In this document: positions 24,917-33,466 of the stretch, in pieces
Layout of the letters: each line of letters opens with the position of its first letter
Position numbering within the stretch: position 1 is the stretch's first letter
DNA from: Actinocrispum wychmicini
Lineage (GTDB): Bacteria > Actinomycetota > Actinomycetes > Mycobacteriales > Pseudonocardiaceae
DNA: 64,000 nt
Direction of reading: 5' to 3'
Assembly: GCF_004345645.1 (NCBI RefSeq)
Contig: NZ_SLWS01000007.1
Coordinates: forward strand, 636,858-700,857
Notes under the pieces: generated by a model
What the model saw: the letters and a program-made list of their open reading frames with translations, nothing else
What the model was told of the DNA's origin: nothing
Database searches by the model: none
Made by a program: the position numbers and the translations under genes

Positions 24917-25738
24917 TCATGCCTTCCGGGCCCGCAGCAGGATGTAGTCCTGTTCGAGCACGAACATCCCGGTGTAGCGGCGCGCGCTTTCGGTCGCCCC
25001 GGCCAGACCTTCCTCACCGGCGACCGCCAGCAGCTCCTCGCGGCGTTCCGTCACCGTGTCGACCAGCATCCGCGCGCTCGGCCGTACCTGCTCGGTCAGC
25101 TCGCGAATCTCGACGTCACCGAAACCCGCCTGCTCCACCGTTTTCCGCACCTGCTCGGCGGGGACCAACGGCACCGCGCACAACGCCTGCTCCGCGATCG
25201 CCTCGTCCTCGGGCGACATCGGCTTGCTCAGCGCGTAGTCGGCGACCACCAGAGTGCCCCCAGGCTTCAGCACCCGGGCGATCTCCGTGAACGCCGCTGC
25301 CTTGTCCGACACGTGGAACAGCATGGATTCGATGGCGTACGCGGCGTCGAACGAGGCGTCCGGGAACGGCATGGACACCATGTCCGCGACGGCGAAGTCG
25401 ACCTGTAGCCCCGAGCGCTCGGCAGCCGCGGTGGCCGCCGCCGCCTGCTGTGGGCTCAGGGTCACGCCGGAGACGCGCACCCCGTGCCGTTGAGCCGCGT
25501 GCATGGCCGGGCCACCCACGCCACATCCCACGTCCAGCACCTTGTCGTCCGGCCGCAACGAGCAACCGTCGAACACCTCTTCGTTCAGGTGCGCCTGGGC
25601 TTCGACGATCGTCGTCGCCCCGCGCCCGCAGTATCCGGCGTGCACAGAGCCGTCGAACAACGCCGAGAAGGCATCGGTGACCATGTCGTAGAACGCCGCT
25701 ACCGCGCCGGCGTTCCCGCTTTGGTCGATAATGGACAT
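24917..25738 (-). CDS. class I SAM-dependent methyltransferase (RebM/SpnF-like)
   Basis: 273 residues from ATG 25738, chosen because GAGGTGAG precedes it; a longer frame to 25789 exists. The SAM motif is VLDVGCGVGGPAMHAA, followed by VSGVTLSPQQ and FAVADMVSMPFPDASFD. This is the Methyltransf_11 group used on sugars, macrolides and aromatic alkaloids. Its stop abuts the LuxR gene start with no gap. The substrate is unknown; a tailoring role for the NRPS product is likely from context. Confidence 0.83.
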   Translation of the reverse strand: MSIIDQSGNAGAVAAFYDMVTDAFSALFDGSVHAGYCGRGATTIVEAQAHLNEEVFDGCSLRPDDKVLDVGCGVGGPAMHAAQRHGVRVSGVTLSPQQAAAATAAAERSGLQVDFAVADMVSMPFPDASFDAAYAIESMLFHVSDKAAAFTEIARVLKPGGTLVVADYALSKPMSPEDEAIAEQALCAVPLVPAEQVRKTVEQAGFGDVEIRELTEQVRPSARMLVDTVTERREELLAVAGEEGLAGATESARRYTGMFVLEQDYILLRARKA

Positions 25739-25858
25739 TCGGGTCTCACCTCGTGATGGTCGTTGGCCGCAAGGAGACGCTGCGTCCAACGCTACTGTGG
25801 CCGGCTCTCAAGGCGGTCTCCGTACAGTCCGCCTTCGGCCGATGTCTGTCCACAGTGG

Positions 25859-26770
25859 CTAGGCGGGCCAGCTGTCGGGTTGCCGGCCGTCGATGTCGGT
25901 GAAGCCGTATTCCCTGGCCAGGTCCGCTGAGGTCACCGATCGCTGGTTCCAGCGCGCCTTCTCGGGATCCGCCGCCAGTGCCGCCACCGCCCGGCCGACG
26001 TACCGTGGCGACTCCGAGGACTCGAACGCGGGTGGTGCGGTCGGCCGGCCGTCGCCTCGGTCGGGTTTCAGGGCGTCCCGCCAGTTCTCCTCGGTCACCG
26101 CGAAGTTGTCGAGCATCATCTCCGAGCGCAGCCAGCCCGGCGTGATCGCCACCGCCGTGCCCTGGTGCGGCGCGAGTTCGTGGCCCTGGGAGAAGCCCAG
26201 CCGGTTCACCGCCACCTTGACCAGGTCGTAGAACACCGAGATCCGGTAGTTCTGGCTGTTGTAGTCGGTGGTTCCGTCGGTCACCTCGACGAGCAGGCCG
26301 CCGGGTTTCGCCACCAGCAACGGCAGCAGGTGGTGCGAGGTGATCAGGTGGGTTTCCACCCCGAGCTTGAGGATGCGCAGGCCGCTGCCCAGGTCGTGGT
26401 CCCAGATCGGGGTGTTCCACTCCGGTGGGGCGCCTTTCAGCCGCTCGGCGCCCCAGATGTCGTTCACCAGGACGTCGATCGCGCCGTGGTCGGCGGCCAC
26501 TCGCTCGGCCAGCCGGCGGACCTGGTCCGGGTCGAGGTGGTCGACTTGGACGGCGATGCCGGCGCCACCCAAACGGGTGACAATTTCCGCGGTTTCCTCG
26601 ATCGTCTCCGGTCGGTCGTAGTCTGATTTGGCGTTTCCGGTCCGGCTGCTGCGGCCGGTGCAGATGACCGTCGCTCCCGCTTCTCCCAGCGCCGCGGCGA
26701 TACCTCGCCCGGCACCGCGGGTCGCTCCGGCGACAACAGCGACACGGCCGCGCAAAGCGTTCTTGTCCAC
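25859..26770 (-). CDS. short-chain dehydrogenase/reductase
   Basis: 303 residues from GTG 26770. The cofactor loop is AGATRGAGRGIA and the active-site YDLVK matches YxxxK. An extra C-terminal segment (~70 residues) goes beyond the 250-residue classical length. NAD(P)-dependent oxidation or reduction of an alcohol or carbonyl is expected. It is on the strand of the neighbouring biosynthetic genes but has its own 120-bp upstream gap, so cluster membership is uncertain. Confidence 0.84.
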   Translation of the reverse strand: MDKNALRGRVAVVAGATRGAGRGIAAALGEAGATVICTGRSSRTGNAKSDYDRPETIEETAEIVTRLGGAGIAVQVDHLDPDQVRRLAERVAADHGAIDVLVNDIWGAERLKGAPPEWNTPIWDHDLGSGLRILKLGVETHLITSHHLLPLLVAKPGGLLVEVTDGTTDYNSQNYRISVFYDLVKVAVNRLGFSQGHELAPHQGTAVAITPGWLRSEMMLDNFAVTEENWRDALKPDRGDGRPTAPPAFESSESPRYVGRAVAALAADPEKARWNQRSVTSADLAREYGFTDIDGRQPDSWPA

Positions 26771-26833
26771 GTTCCGAGCATCTCAGTTGGCCGCTCGACG
26801 GGCAACTGTGCGAATTCGCGGGAGAATAGGGCT

Positions 26834-27205
26834 ATGACCAACGACCCGCTCGACCGTCTCCGGGCCACCTGTCTTGCGTTACCCGAGGTCATCGAGAAAC
26901 TGAACCACGGAATGCCGTCGTGGGTGATCCGACGCAAAACCGTGGTCCAGTTCTACGACGGGCCGCAACGCGGCGAGGATCTCATCGGGATGTGGGCGCC
27001 GGCTCCGCCCGGGGTGCTGGAAGCCCAGGTCGCCCAGGAGCCGGACCGGTTCTACCAGCCGCCGTACGGCGGGGTCGGCTGGCTCGGCGTGCGGCTGGAC
27101 CGCGACCCGGACTGGGCCGAGGTGACCTCGATCGTCGAGGAGGCGTACCGGCTGGTGGCGCCGAACCGGCTGGTGGCACGGTTGAACGCGGGGTCGTCAG
27201 CGTAG
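26834..27205 (+). CDS. MmcQ/YjbR-family DNA-binding-fold protein
   Basis: 123 residues. The CyaY-like fold of the YjbR group is shown by LPEVIEKLNHGMPSWVIRRK, then RFYQPPYGGVGWLGVRLD and WAEVTSIVEEAYRLVAPNRL. These are small proteins of unknown role, common in actinomycetes. It is the only plus-strand gene in a minus-strand block and overlaps the convergent methyltransferase by 9 bp. Probably not a biosynthetic gene. Confidence 0.78.
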   Translation: MTNDPLDRLRATCLALPEVIEKLNHGMPSWVIRRKTVVQFYDGPQRGEDLIGMWAPAPPGVLEAQVAQEPDRFYQPPYGGVGWLGVRLDRDPDWAEVTSIVEEAYRLVAPNRLVARLNAGSSA

Positions 27206-27877
27206 TTCCAGGAGCTGGAATTCGAGCGTTGTGGCCGGGTCGACCTGCCGGCTTTCCGAACGGACGACCACGGGTTCGAGGCCGGCGTGCGCACAGAATC
27301 GCTTGAGAAGCGCGAAGTTGCCGATGGTGCTGAAGCCGAGCATCACCCGTCCGCCGCGCGCCAGGTGCGCCGGCGCCTGTTCGACGAATTGCCGGTGCGT
27401 GCGGTAGCTCGGGTCGAAGAACGCGTGATGCAGATCCGTCTCGTTGACGAAATCGTCGGGCGCTTCGGCGAAATTCGAATTCCAGTAGATCAGGTCGAAC
27501 TCCTCGGCCGGATCCAGTGCGGAGAACAGGTCGCTGTGCAGGACTCGAACGCGGTCTTCGACACCGTGCCGCGCGACATTGAGCCGGGTGTTCGCGACGG
27601 CCGCGGTGCTGACGTCCAGCGCGGTGACCGCACGGCAGCCGGACAGGGCCGCGGTCACCGCGGTCACGCCCGTACCCGAACCGACTTCCAGGAACGCGCC
27701 GCCGGCCGGATACGGCAGCCAGGTCGAGAACAGCGCCGTGACCGGGGTCTGTGCCGGGCTGAACACCCCGTCGAGCAGGTCCCAGTCCCGACCGAGCAAG
27801 CTGAACGTGCTCGGCGGGCTATCGGTCAGGTGCCGTCGCAGCAGGGCTTGCCCGCGCTGGAATCCCGTGTCGTCCAT
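27197..27877 (-). CDS. HemK/PrmC-like methyltransferase of the tryptophan operon
   Basis: 226 residues. The SAM motif is FLEVGSGTGVTAVTAAL, with TALDVSTAAVANTRLN after it. At the place where N-methyltransferases of this fold have NPPY, it reads YWNSNF, so it is not a normal PrmC or DNA methylase. It lies 1 bp after the formamidase stop, as last gene of the six-gene tryptophan-degradation operon. C- or O-methylation of a (hydroxy)kynurenine or hydroxyanthranilate is the obvious hypothesis, but not shown. Confidence 0.75.
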   Translation of the reverse strand: MDDTGFQRGQALLRRHLTDSPPSTFSLLGRDWDLLDGVFSPAQTPVTALFSTWLPYPAGGAFLEVGSGTGVTAVTAALSGCRAVTALDVSTAAVANTRLNVARHGVEDRVRVLHSDLFSALDPAEEFDLIYWNSNFAEAPDDFVNETDLHHAFFDPSYRTHRQFVEQAPAHLARGGRVMLGFSTIGNFALLKRFCAHAGLEPVVVRSESRQVDPATTLEFQLLELR

Positions 27878-27878
27878 G

Positions 27879-28628
27879 TCATCGCTCCACGAACGCGAGC
27901 ACGCGCGTCGGACTGCCCGATCCGCGCACGATCGGCAACGGACCCGCGATCACCACCGCGCCGACAGGCGGCAACAGCGCCAGGTTGCGCAGCTGTGTCA
28001 GGCCGTACTTGCCGGCGCCGTGCAGGTACCAGTGGCACGGGTAGGGCTGGTCGAACTCACCGGCCAGCCCCGCGTCGGTCCCCACGGTCTCCACACCTAG
28101 GCCCGCCAACGGGGTCTCCTCGGCCAGCCAGCGCGCGCAGTCCGGCGCCACCCCGGGGGTGTGCCGGTCGCCCTGCCGGGGCTCCCAGCCGGTGCGGTAA
28201 AGCAGCCAGCCGCCGTCAGGCAGAGCGCCGTGCTCGTCCTGCCACCGCTCGACATGCTCCCGGCGCAGCAGGAAGTCCGGGTCGCGGGCGACGTGGTCGG
28301 ACATGTCCAGCACGGCCGCCGGACCGACCAGACGGGCCGGCGGCACCTGCGAGACGTCGTGCGACTCCTTGCCGGACAGCCAGTGCACGGGCGCGTCGAA
28401 GTGGGTTCCGGTGTGTTCGGACAGCCTGATGTTGTTCCAGTACACCGTCGGTCCGGCACCGTCGTAGTAGCTGATGACCTTGCGGGAGAACGCCCACGGC
28501 TGCCCCCGTTCGGGCGGCAGCTCGATGATCGGGGTCTGTTCGGACAGCGGTGTGGTGAGGTCGACGACCTCGACCGCGCCACTGCGCAGCCCGGCCACCA
28601 GTGCCGCGAGAACGGCCATCGGAGTCAC
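27879..28628 (-). CDS. kynB-like: kynurenine formamidase-like cyclase-family hydrolase
   Basis: 249 residues from GTG 28628, overlapping the hydroxylase stop (GTGA). The cyclase/KynB metal motif HTGTHFDAPVHW (HxGTHxDxPxH) is intact. The protein would hydrolyse N-formylkynurenine to kynurenine. The N-terminal VEVVDLTTPLSEQTPI and the following strands match the family, and the length is slightly above the usual 210 residues. The tryptophan 2,3-dioxygenase in the same operon makes this assignment strong. Confidence 0.83.
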   Translation of the reverse strand: MTPMAVLAALVAGLRSGAVEVVDLTTPLSEQTPIIELPPERGQPWAFSRKVISYYDGAGPTVYWNNIRLSEHTGTHFDAPVHWLSGKESHDVSQVPPARLVGPAAVLDMSDHVARDPDFLLRREHVERWQDEHGALPDGGWLLYRTGWEPRQGDRHTPGVAPDCARWLAEETPLAGLGVETVGTDAGLAGEFDQPYPCHWYLHGAGKYGLTQLRNLALLPPVGAVVIAGPLPIVRGSGSPTRVLAFVER

Positions 28629-30214
28629 CTTCCAACGCTTGAGGGTTGCCTCGCCACACCCGCCGCGTGCTCAAGTGCGACGGCCAGGCTCGTGTCGAGT
28701 CCTCCTCGGGCGGCGAGGTGACCGTCCGGCCGGGCCAGCCACCACACCGGAGCGTCCGTGCCGCCGTAGGCCGCGGCCAGCCGGTCGTCCTCGGCCACCG
28801 CGACGGTGACGTCTGGGGGCGCGGGCACGTCCGTGGGCAGGACGGCCACCAACCCAACCGGAACGGGCCACGAACGCGTCACCATCCGGGCCAGCTCGTC
28901 CGTGTTCCTGGCGAAGAGCAGAGCGACGAACCGGTCCCCGAGCAGTTCACGCAACCGGGTCCGCACGCCGTCGACGAGCAGCCAGCCGTCCGGCGCGAAC
29001 GCACCGAGCACCGGATGTCCTTTTTGGACTATCGGGGAGTCGGTGTACGTGTACGGCTCGGCCATCTTGCCACTGTTGACGTAACGCCGGGCGATCCCCA
29101 GCGACTGCGACAACGACAACAGAACCGCCCGCGCCCATCGACGCATCCGGTTGGGCGGCACCATGAACTTCAAGGTCGCCTCGGTGACGCGCAGGTTCTC
29201 CCGTGCCGCCGCGTGCCGTTCGACGTGGTACGTCTCCAGCAGATCCGCGCCGGCGTGGCCGGCCAGCACGAACGCGAGCTTCCAGGCCAGGTTGTCGGCG
29301 TCCTGGATGCCGCTGTTCATGCCACGCGAACCGTACGGCGGCAGGGCGTGCGCGGCGTCGCCGGCCAGCAGCACCCGGCCCACCCGGAACCGGTCGACCA
29401 CCCGCTGGTGGAAGCGGTACGTGCTGACCCAGTCCACTTCGTACGGGATGTCCCCGATGACCGCGCGCACCCGTTGGTCGAACCGGCCGTCGGCGCGTTC
29501 CGCGGCGATGTCCGCGTCCGGCGGCAACTGCCAGTCGATCCGCCAGATGTCGTCCGGCTGCGGGTGCATCACGAGCTGACGGCCGGGGTTGAACACCGGG
29601 TCGTAGTGGAAGTGGCGTTCCCGCGCCAGCGGCAGCTTCGCGCGGATGTCGGTGATCAGGAACCGGTCGCCGTGCGTGTACCCGGTCCACGCCACGCCCA
29701 GCTCGTCCCGCAGTCCACTTCGGACGCCGTCACAGCCGACCAGGTAACTGAACCGTCGGTCCACTTCGCCGTCCGCGGTCCGCACGCGGACCGTCACCGA
29801 GTCCGCGTCCTGGGTCAGTGCGGTCACCCGGTGGCCTCGGCGCAGGTCGCACAGTGGTTCGGCGGCCACCGCCGCGGTCAGCACCTGCTCGACGCGGTGC
29901 TGGGAGATGTTCACGAACGGGCCGAAGCCGAGCCCGCCCTGGTAGCGGGCGGCGCGGATCTCCTGGTTGCGCACGTATGTCCGGGCGACCGTCCACGTCA
30001 CCCCCTCGTCCGCGAGGGTCCGCGCACAGCCGACCTTGTCCAGGACCTCCAGCACGTCCCCCTGCACCAGGCACGCCTTGGAGCCCTGCTTGACCAGTTC
30101 GGGGTCGGCTTCCAGCAGCACGCTGGGCACGCCCAGGCCGGCCAGCCGCAGCGCGGTCACCAGGCCGACCGGGCCGGCGCCGACGATGCCCACCGGGGCG
30201 TCGATCTCGGTCAT
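28625..30214 (-). CDS. FAD-dependent aromatic hydroxylase, candidate kynurenine 3-hydroxylase
   Basis: 529 residues from ATG 30214. Motifs are GIVGAGPVGLVTAL, LVGCDGVRSGLRDELG and VLLAGDAAHALPPYGSRGMNSGIQDADNLAW, of which GDAAHALPP is the FAD phosphate site. It belongs to the PheA/TfdB (FAD_binding_3) family with a C-terminal thioredoxin-like part, not to classical Kmo. Pyrrolobenzodiazepine clusters use such enzymes on kynurenine-derived rings. Both ends are coupled by 4-bp overlaps, so it acts with its operon partners. Confidence 0.83.
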   Translation of the reverse strand: MTEIDAPVGIVGAGPVGLVTALRLAGLGVPSVLLEADPELVKQGSKACLVQGDVLEVLDKVGCARTLADEGVTWTVARTYVRNQEIRAARYQGGLGFGPFVNISQHRVEQVLTAAVAAEPLCDLRRGHRVTALTQDADSVTVRVRTADGEVDRRFSYLVGCDGVRSGLRDELGVAWTGYTHGDRFLITDIRAKLPLARERHFHYDPVFNPGRQLVMHPQPDDIWRIDWQLPPDADIAAERADGRFDQRVRAVIGDIPYEVDWVSTYRFHQRVVDRFRVGRVLLAGDAAHALPPYGSRGMNSGIQDADNLAWKLAFVLAGHAGADLLETYHVERHAAARENLRVTEATLKFMVPPNRMRRWARAVLLSLSQSLGIARRYVNSGKMAEPYTYTDSPIVQKGHPVLGAFAPDGWLLVDGVRTRLRELLGDRFVALLFARNTDELARMVTRSWPVPVGLVAVLPTDVPAPPDVTVAVAEDDRLAAAYGGTDAPVWWLARPDGHLAARGGLDTSLAVALEHAAGVARQPSSVGR

Positions 30215-31443
30215 CGCGTCCTCGCCCTTTCGTCGACCGCGCGGAACACCGGGATGTCCCGGACGGCCTTGAGGTACGGAGTGCCTTCGGTGTAGCCGGT
30301 GCCGGTTGCCTCGCCGAGCATCCGCACGGCCAGCCGGTAGTGGGTCCGCCGCCAGCGCGTCAACGCACCGGCGAACCCGCTCATCGCCTTGCCCAGCCTG
30401 CGGTGGTCCGACTCGCTGAGTTCGCCCGTCTCGCGGACATAGCAGTAGACCTCGTCGAGCGTGGTCTGGCCGACCAGGACGCGCAGCCGCACGTCCGGCG
30501 TGGACTCGTAGGCGGCCGAGTCGATCCGGTCCGGGTCGGGCCGCCGGCACAACGACTCGACCAGCTTGTAGTTCTGCGACTGGATGGCGCTGGCGCCCTC
30601 GGTGAACTGGCGGAACGTGCGGAACGACTCCACCTGCATGGTGGCCAGCACGGAGAACAGCGGGGCGGACTCGTGCAGCGCGGCCTCCGAGGCGTTCAGA
30701 AAGCCGATCGCCTGGTCGACCTCGCCCCGAGGCAACGCCGTGATGACCCCGCGCAGGTGCGTGGCCAGCAACGAGAACGTGGTCTCGAACGCTTGTAGGA
30801 CACGTAAGAACAGGTATTCGTCGTGGGCCGTGTAGACGGGCAGCATGCTGAGTTCCAGCGCCTGGCGTTCGGTCACGGACATGTCCGCGCGGACCGCCGA
30901 GCACGCCTGGCGGGTGAGGTCGGCCGGGTCCGTGGCGGTCAGGTCGGAGTCCAGCGACATCCGGGCCAGTCCCGGCCGCATGACGCGCACCCCGTGCTTG
31001 TACCGCTTGCGGATCAGCCCGGCCGGCGGTCGCATCCGCGGCAGCAGACCGGTCCGCCCTTCGGCCTTGGCCAGTTCGAAGGCCAGCGCGTCAGCCACGA
31101 TCTGGGTGGTGATCCGGTCACACCGGGCGCGGGCGAACGGCGCCTGCTCGACCGGGTCGTCCGCGCCGGGCAGCTGCAACAGCGGCAGGGCCAGGTAGCT
31201 GGAGTAGTCGTAGCGGTCGTCCGGCTTGTCCAGCACCGTGTCCAAAAAGGACACAAGGGTGCGCAGTCGGGGCCACGGGCCACTCATCGTCGACAGCCGG
31301 GCGCGGGCCGCGGCGAGCAGATCGATCAGTTCCCGCGACACGAAGTGCTTGCCGACGCAGTGGTACTCGCGCAACACGGCGCCGTACGGGAACGTCATCA
31401 GGTCGGGTTGACGCAACCAGGACTTCAGCTCAGCTGTGGGCAC
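30211..31443 (-). CDS. TDO-superfamily haem enzyme, PrnB/DUF1864-like
   Basis: 410 residues from GTG 31443. The C-terminal RWRRTHYRLAVRMLGEATG followed by TGYTEGTPYLKAV aligns with the tryptophan 2,3-dioxygenase end motif (R-rich helix, then GTGG..G..YL), and FTEGASAIQSQNYKL resembles the central helix. It is much longer than the true TDO at 32592 in the same operon, closer in size to PrnB-type proteins. Members of this superfamily cleave, rearrange or hydroxylate Trp or Tyr. Its exact reaction is unknown. Having two TDO-fold proteins in one operon is unusual. Confidence 0.7.
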   Translation of the reverse strand: MPTAELKSWLRQPDLMTFPYGAVLREYHCVGKHFVSRELIDLLAAARARLSTMSGPWPRLRTLVSFLDTVLDKPDDRYDYSSYLALPLLQLPGADDPVEQAPFARARCDRITTQIVADALAFELAKAEGRTGLLPRMRPPAGLIRKRYKHGVRVMRPGLARMSLDSDLTATDPADLTRQACSAVRADMSVTERQALELSMLPVYTAHDEYLFLRVLQAFETTFSLLATHLRGVITALPRGEVDQAIGFLNASEAALHESAPLFSVLATMQVESFRTFRQFTEGASAIQSQNYKLVESLCRRPDPDRIDSAAYESTPDVRLRVLVGQTTLDEVYCYVRETGELSESDHRRLGKAMSGFAGALTRWRRTHYRLAVRMLGEATGTGYTEGTPYLKAVRDIPVFRAVDERARTR

Positions 31444-31455
31444 GGGACGACCTAC

Positions 31456-32595
31456 CTACCACTCGGCTCGTGATCGGTTGTTGTTGGCGCCGGCGCGGCG
31501 GTACTCGCCGACGGTGTCGCAGAGCGCGGCCACATCCTCGGTGTTGTTGTAGTAGTGGAACGACACCCGGACCACGTCGCCGCGCGGGCTGACGACGATG
31601 TCGCGCTCGGCCAGGTGCCGCGTCAACCCGGCCGGGGCGGGATCGACCAGCCCGATGTGCGCGCCCCGCTGCTCCGCCGGTGGCGCGGACACCCGCTCAC
31701 CCTGGCCGGTGAGCCGCTCGACGGCCAGTTCGGCCAGGTCCAGCACGTGCGCCCGGACGTTGGTCAGGTCGACCGCGTCCAGCAGGCGCAGCCCGGCGTT
31801 GGCCGCGTAGCACGCGGGTACCGCCGGCGTGCCCGTCTGGAACCTGGTCGCGGCCCGCGGAAAGTCCAGCATCCGCGGGTCGAACGAGAACGGGTCGGCG
31901 CGGCCGAACCACCCGGTCAGCTCGGGGTCGCGGTCGAGCACGTCCGGCGAACGCACGTACAGGAACGCCACCCCGGGCATGCCGAGCAGGTATTTCATCG
32001 TGCCGGCCACCAGGAAGTCGCAGTCCAACTCGGTCACGTCCACCGGCTGCACGCCGACCGCCTGATAGGCGTCGACGAACACGTGCGCCCCGCACTCGTG
32101 GGCGCTGCGCGCCAACTCGGCCACCGGCATCCGGTACGAGTGCTGGTAGGTGACCAGCGGCACAGACACCAGCCTGGTCCGCCGGTCCAGCAGGTCCAGG
32201 TACGTTTCGCCGTCGTCGGCGTGCACCACCTCGGCTCCCCGTTGCCGTTGCGCCAGCCAGACCTGGGTGATGGACGGGAACTCACCCGTCGTGGTGAGCA
32301 CCCGCGGCCGACCTACCCAGTCCATTGTGGACGCGATCTGGTACGCGCCGACGGACGCGTTCGGCATCAGCGCGATCTGCTCGGGGTCGGCGCCGATCAG
32401 CGCCGCGAACCGGCGCCGCGCCTGTTCGACCTGTTCCTCGAACCGCGGCCACGCCTGCGGACCGGCGGCCATGTCGGCCAGCAACTGCCGGATCGCCGCG
32501 TCCAGCTCGACCGACCGGGCACCCAGGCTGCAGCTGGCCAGGTGGACGTGCTGGCCGAGAGTCGGGAAGAGCCCGCGGAACTCGCCGGCCTTCAT
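31456..32595 (-). CDS. class V PLP enzyme, probable kynureninase-like
   Basis: 379 residues from ATG 32595, ATGA-overlapping the TDO stop. Class V (fold I) features are LASCSLGARSVELDAAI, ALMPNASVGAYQIAST, VFVDAYQAVGVQPVDV and the PLP Lys in VAGTMKYLLGMPGVAFLY. The sequence also resembles the cysteine-desulfurase/isopenicillin-N-epimerase branch, so a standard kynureninase identity is not certain. Context (TDO, formamidase, hydroxylase) supports cleavage of (hydroxy)kynurenine to (hydroxy)anthranilate and alanine. Confidence 0.75.
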   Translation of the reverse strand: MKAGEFRGLFPTLGQHVHLASCSLGARSVELDAAIRQLLADMAAGPQAWPRFEEQVEQARRRFAALIGADPEQIALMPNASVGAYQIASTMDWVGRPRVLTTTGEFPSITQVWLAQRQRGAEVVHADDGETYLDLLDRRTRLVSVPLVTYQHSYRMPVAELARSAHECGAHVFVDAYQAVGVQPVDVTELDCDFLVAGTMKYLLGMPGVAFLYVRSPDVLDRDPELTGWFGRADPFSFDPRMLDFPRAATRFQTGTPAVPACYAANAGLRLLDAVDLTNVRAHVLDLAELAVERLTGQGERVSAPPAEQRGAHIGLVDPAPAGLTRHLAERDIVVSPRGDVVRVSFHYYNNTEDVAALCDTVGEYRRAGANNNRSRAEW

Positions 32596-33311
32596 GTCGA
32601 CACCCCCGCCGGTCGGCCGCCCATCGGGCCGGTGTCGGTCAGTTCGCCGCGCACCCGCCACAACTCGGGGAAGAACCGGTACGTGACGAGTTTGGCCAAC
32701 GAGTCCACCGCGTTCCCCTGGGTGCCGACCGACCCGTGGCCGAGAATCCGGGTCGCCATCTTGTAGTGGGAGGCCCGCCACAGCGAGACGCGTTCGTCCC
32801 AGTCGATCAACGCCTCGGCCAGCCGGCGCTCGGCGCTGTCGGCCTCGGCGCGGTAGACCTCGACGAGATCCGTGCCGCACCGGGCCACCAGGCTGGCAAA
32901 GACCTGGCCGATCCGTCGGCCGTGCCACCGGATCCCCCGCCAGCCCGGCGAATCCGCGCCGGAGCCGTGGCCGAGAACCGTTCTGATCGTCTGGAAGTCC
33001 CACGGGGACAGGTGTCGCATCATCTCCAACTGGCCGGTCACCAGCTGCACGCTGAGCGAGGCGCGGCCGACCAGCCGGGCCGCGGTGTCAAGTTCTCCCG
33101 AGGCGATCCGGTCGGTCGCCTCGCCCAGTTCCGCGCAGGCCAGTTTCAGCCAGAGCTCGGTCGACTGGTGGACGACCTGGAACAGCAGCTCGTCCCGGTG
33201 TACCACCTGGTCGGGCCGCCGCTGCAAGGCCAACAGCGCATCGGTGCGCATGTACCTCGCGTAGTCGTCAGCGCCCTCGCCGGGCAGCACCTGTTGCGAA
33301 TAGTCCGTCAT
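32592..33311 (-). CDS. kynA-like: tryptophan 2,3-dioxygenase
   Basis: 239 residues from ATG 33311, first gene of the operon. The haem and substrate helix is LLFQVVHQSTELWLKLACAE, matching the TDO H-Q-x-x-E-L-W-x-K pattern. It is followed by MRHLSPWDFQTIRTVLGHGSG and the terminal WRASHYKMATRILGHGSVGTQG. It oxidises L-tryptophan to N-formylkynurenine. It is a little shorter than the usual 260-280 residues. The divergent hydrolase gene at 33467 shares the 155-bp control region. Confidence 0.87.
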   Translation of the reverse strand: MTDYSQQVLPGEGADDYARYMRTDALLALQRRPDQVVHRDELLFQVVHQSTELWLKLACAELGEATDRIASGELDTAARLVGRASLSVQLVTGQLEMMRHLSPWDFQTIRTVLGHGSGADSPGWRGIRWHGRRIGQVFASLVARCGTDLVEVYRAEADSAERRLAEALIDWDERVSLWRASHYKMATRILGHGSVGTQGNAVDSLAKLVTYRFFPELWRVRGELTDTGPMGGRPAGVST

Positions 33312-33466
33312 AGCAAAGACTCTCCGACAGCCACAGGTGGACAGTCACAACAGGAAACTAACTTGGCCGACTATCAATCGAGTCTCACCGTTTCCCGGAC
33401 CGGTTGCCCGTACCGTGCCGGGTGGGCAGCATGGGCCGCACATGAGTCACACATTCGGGAGATACC

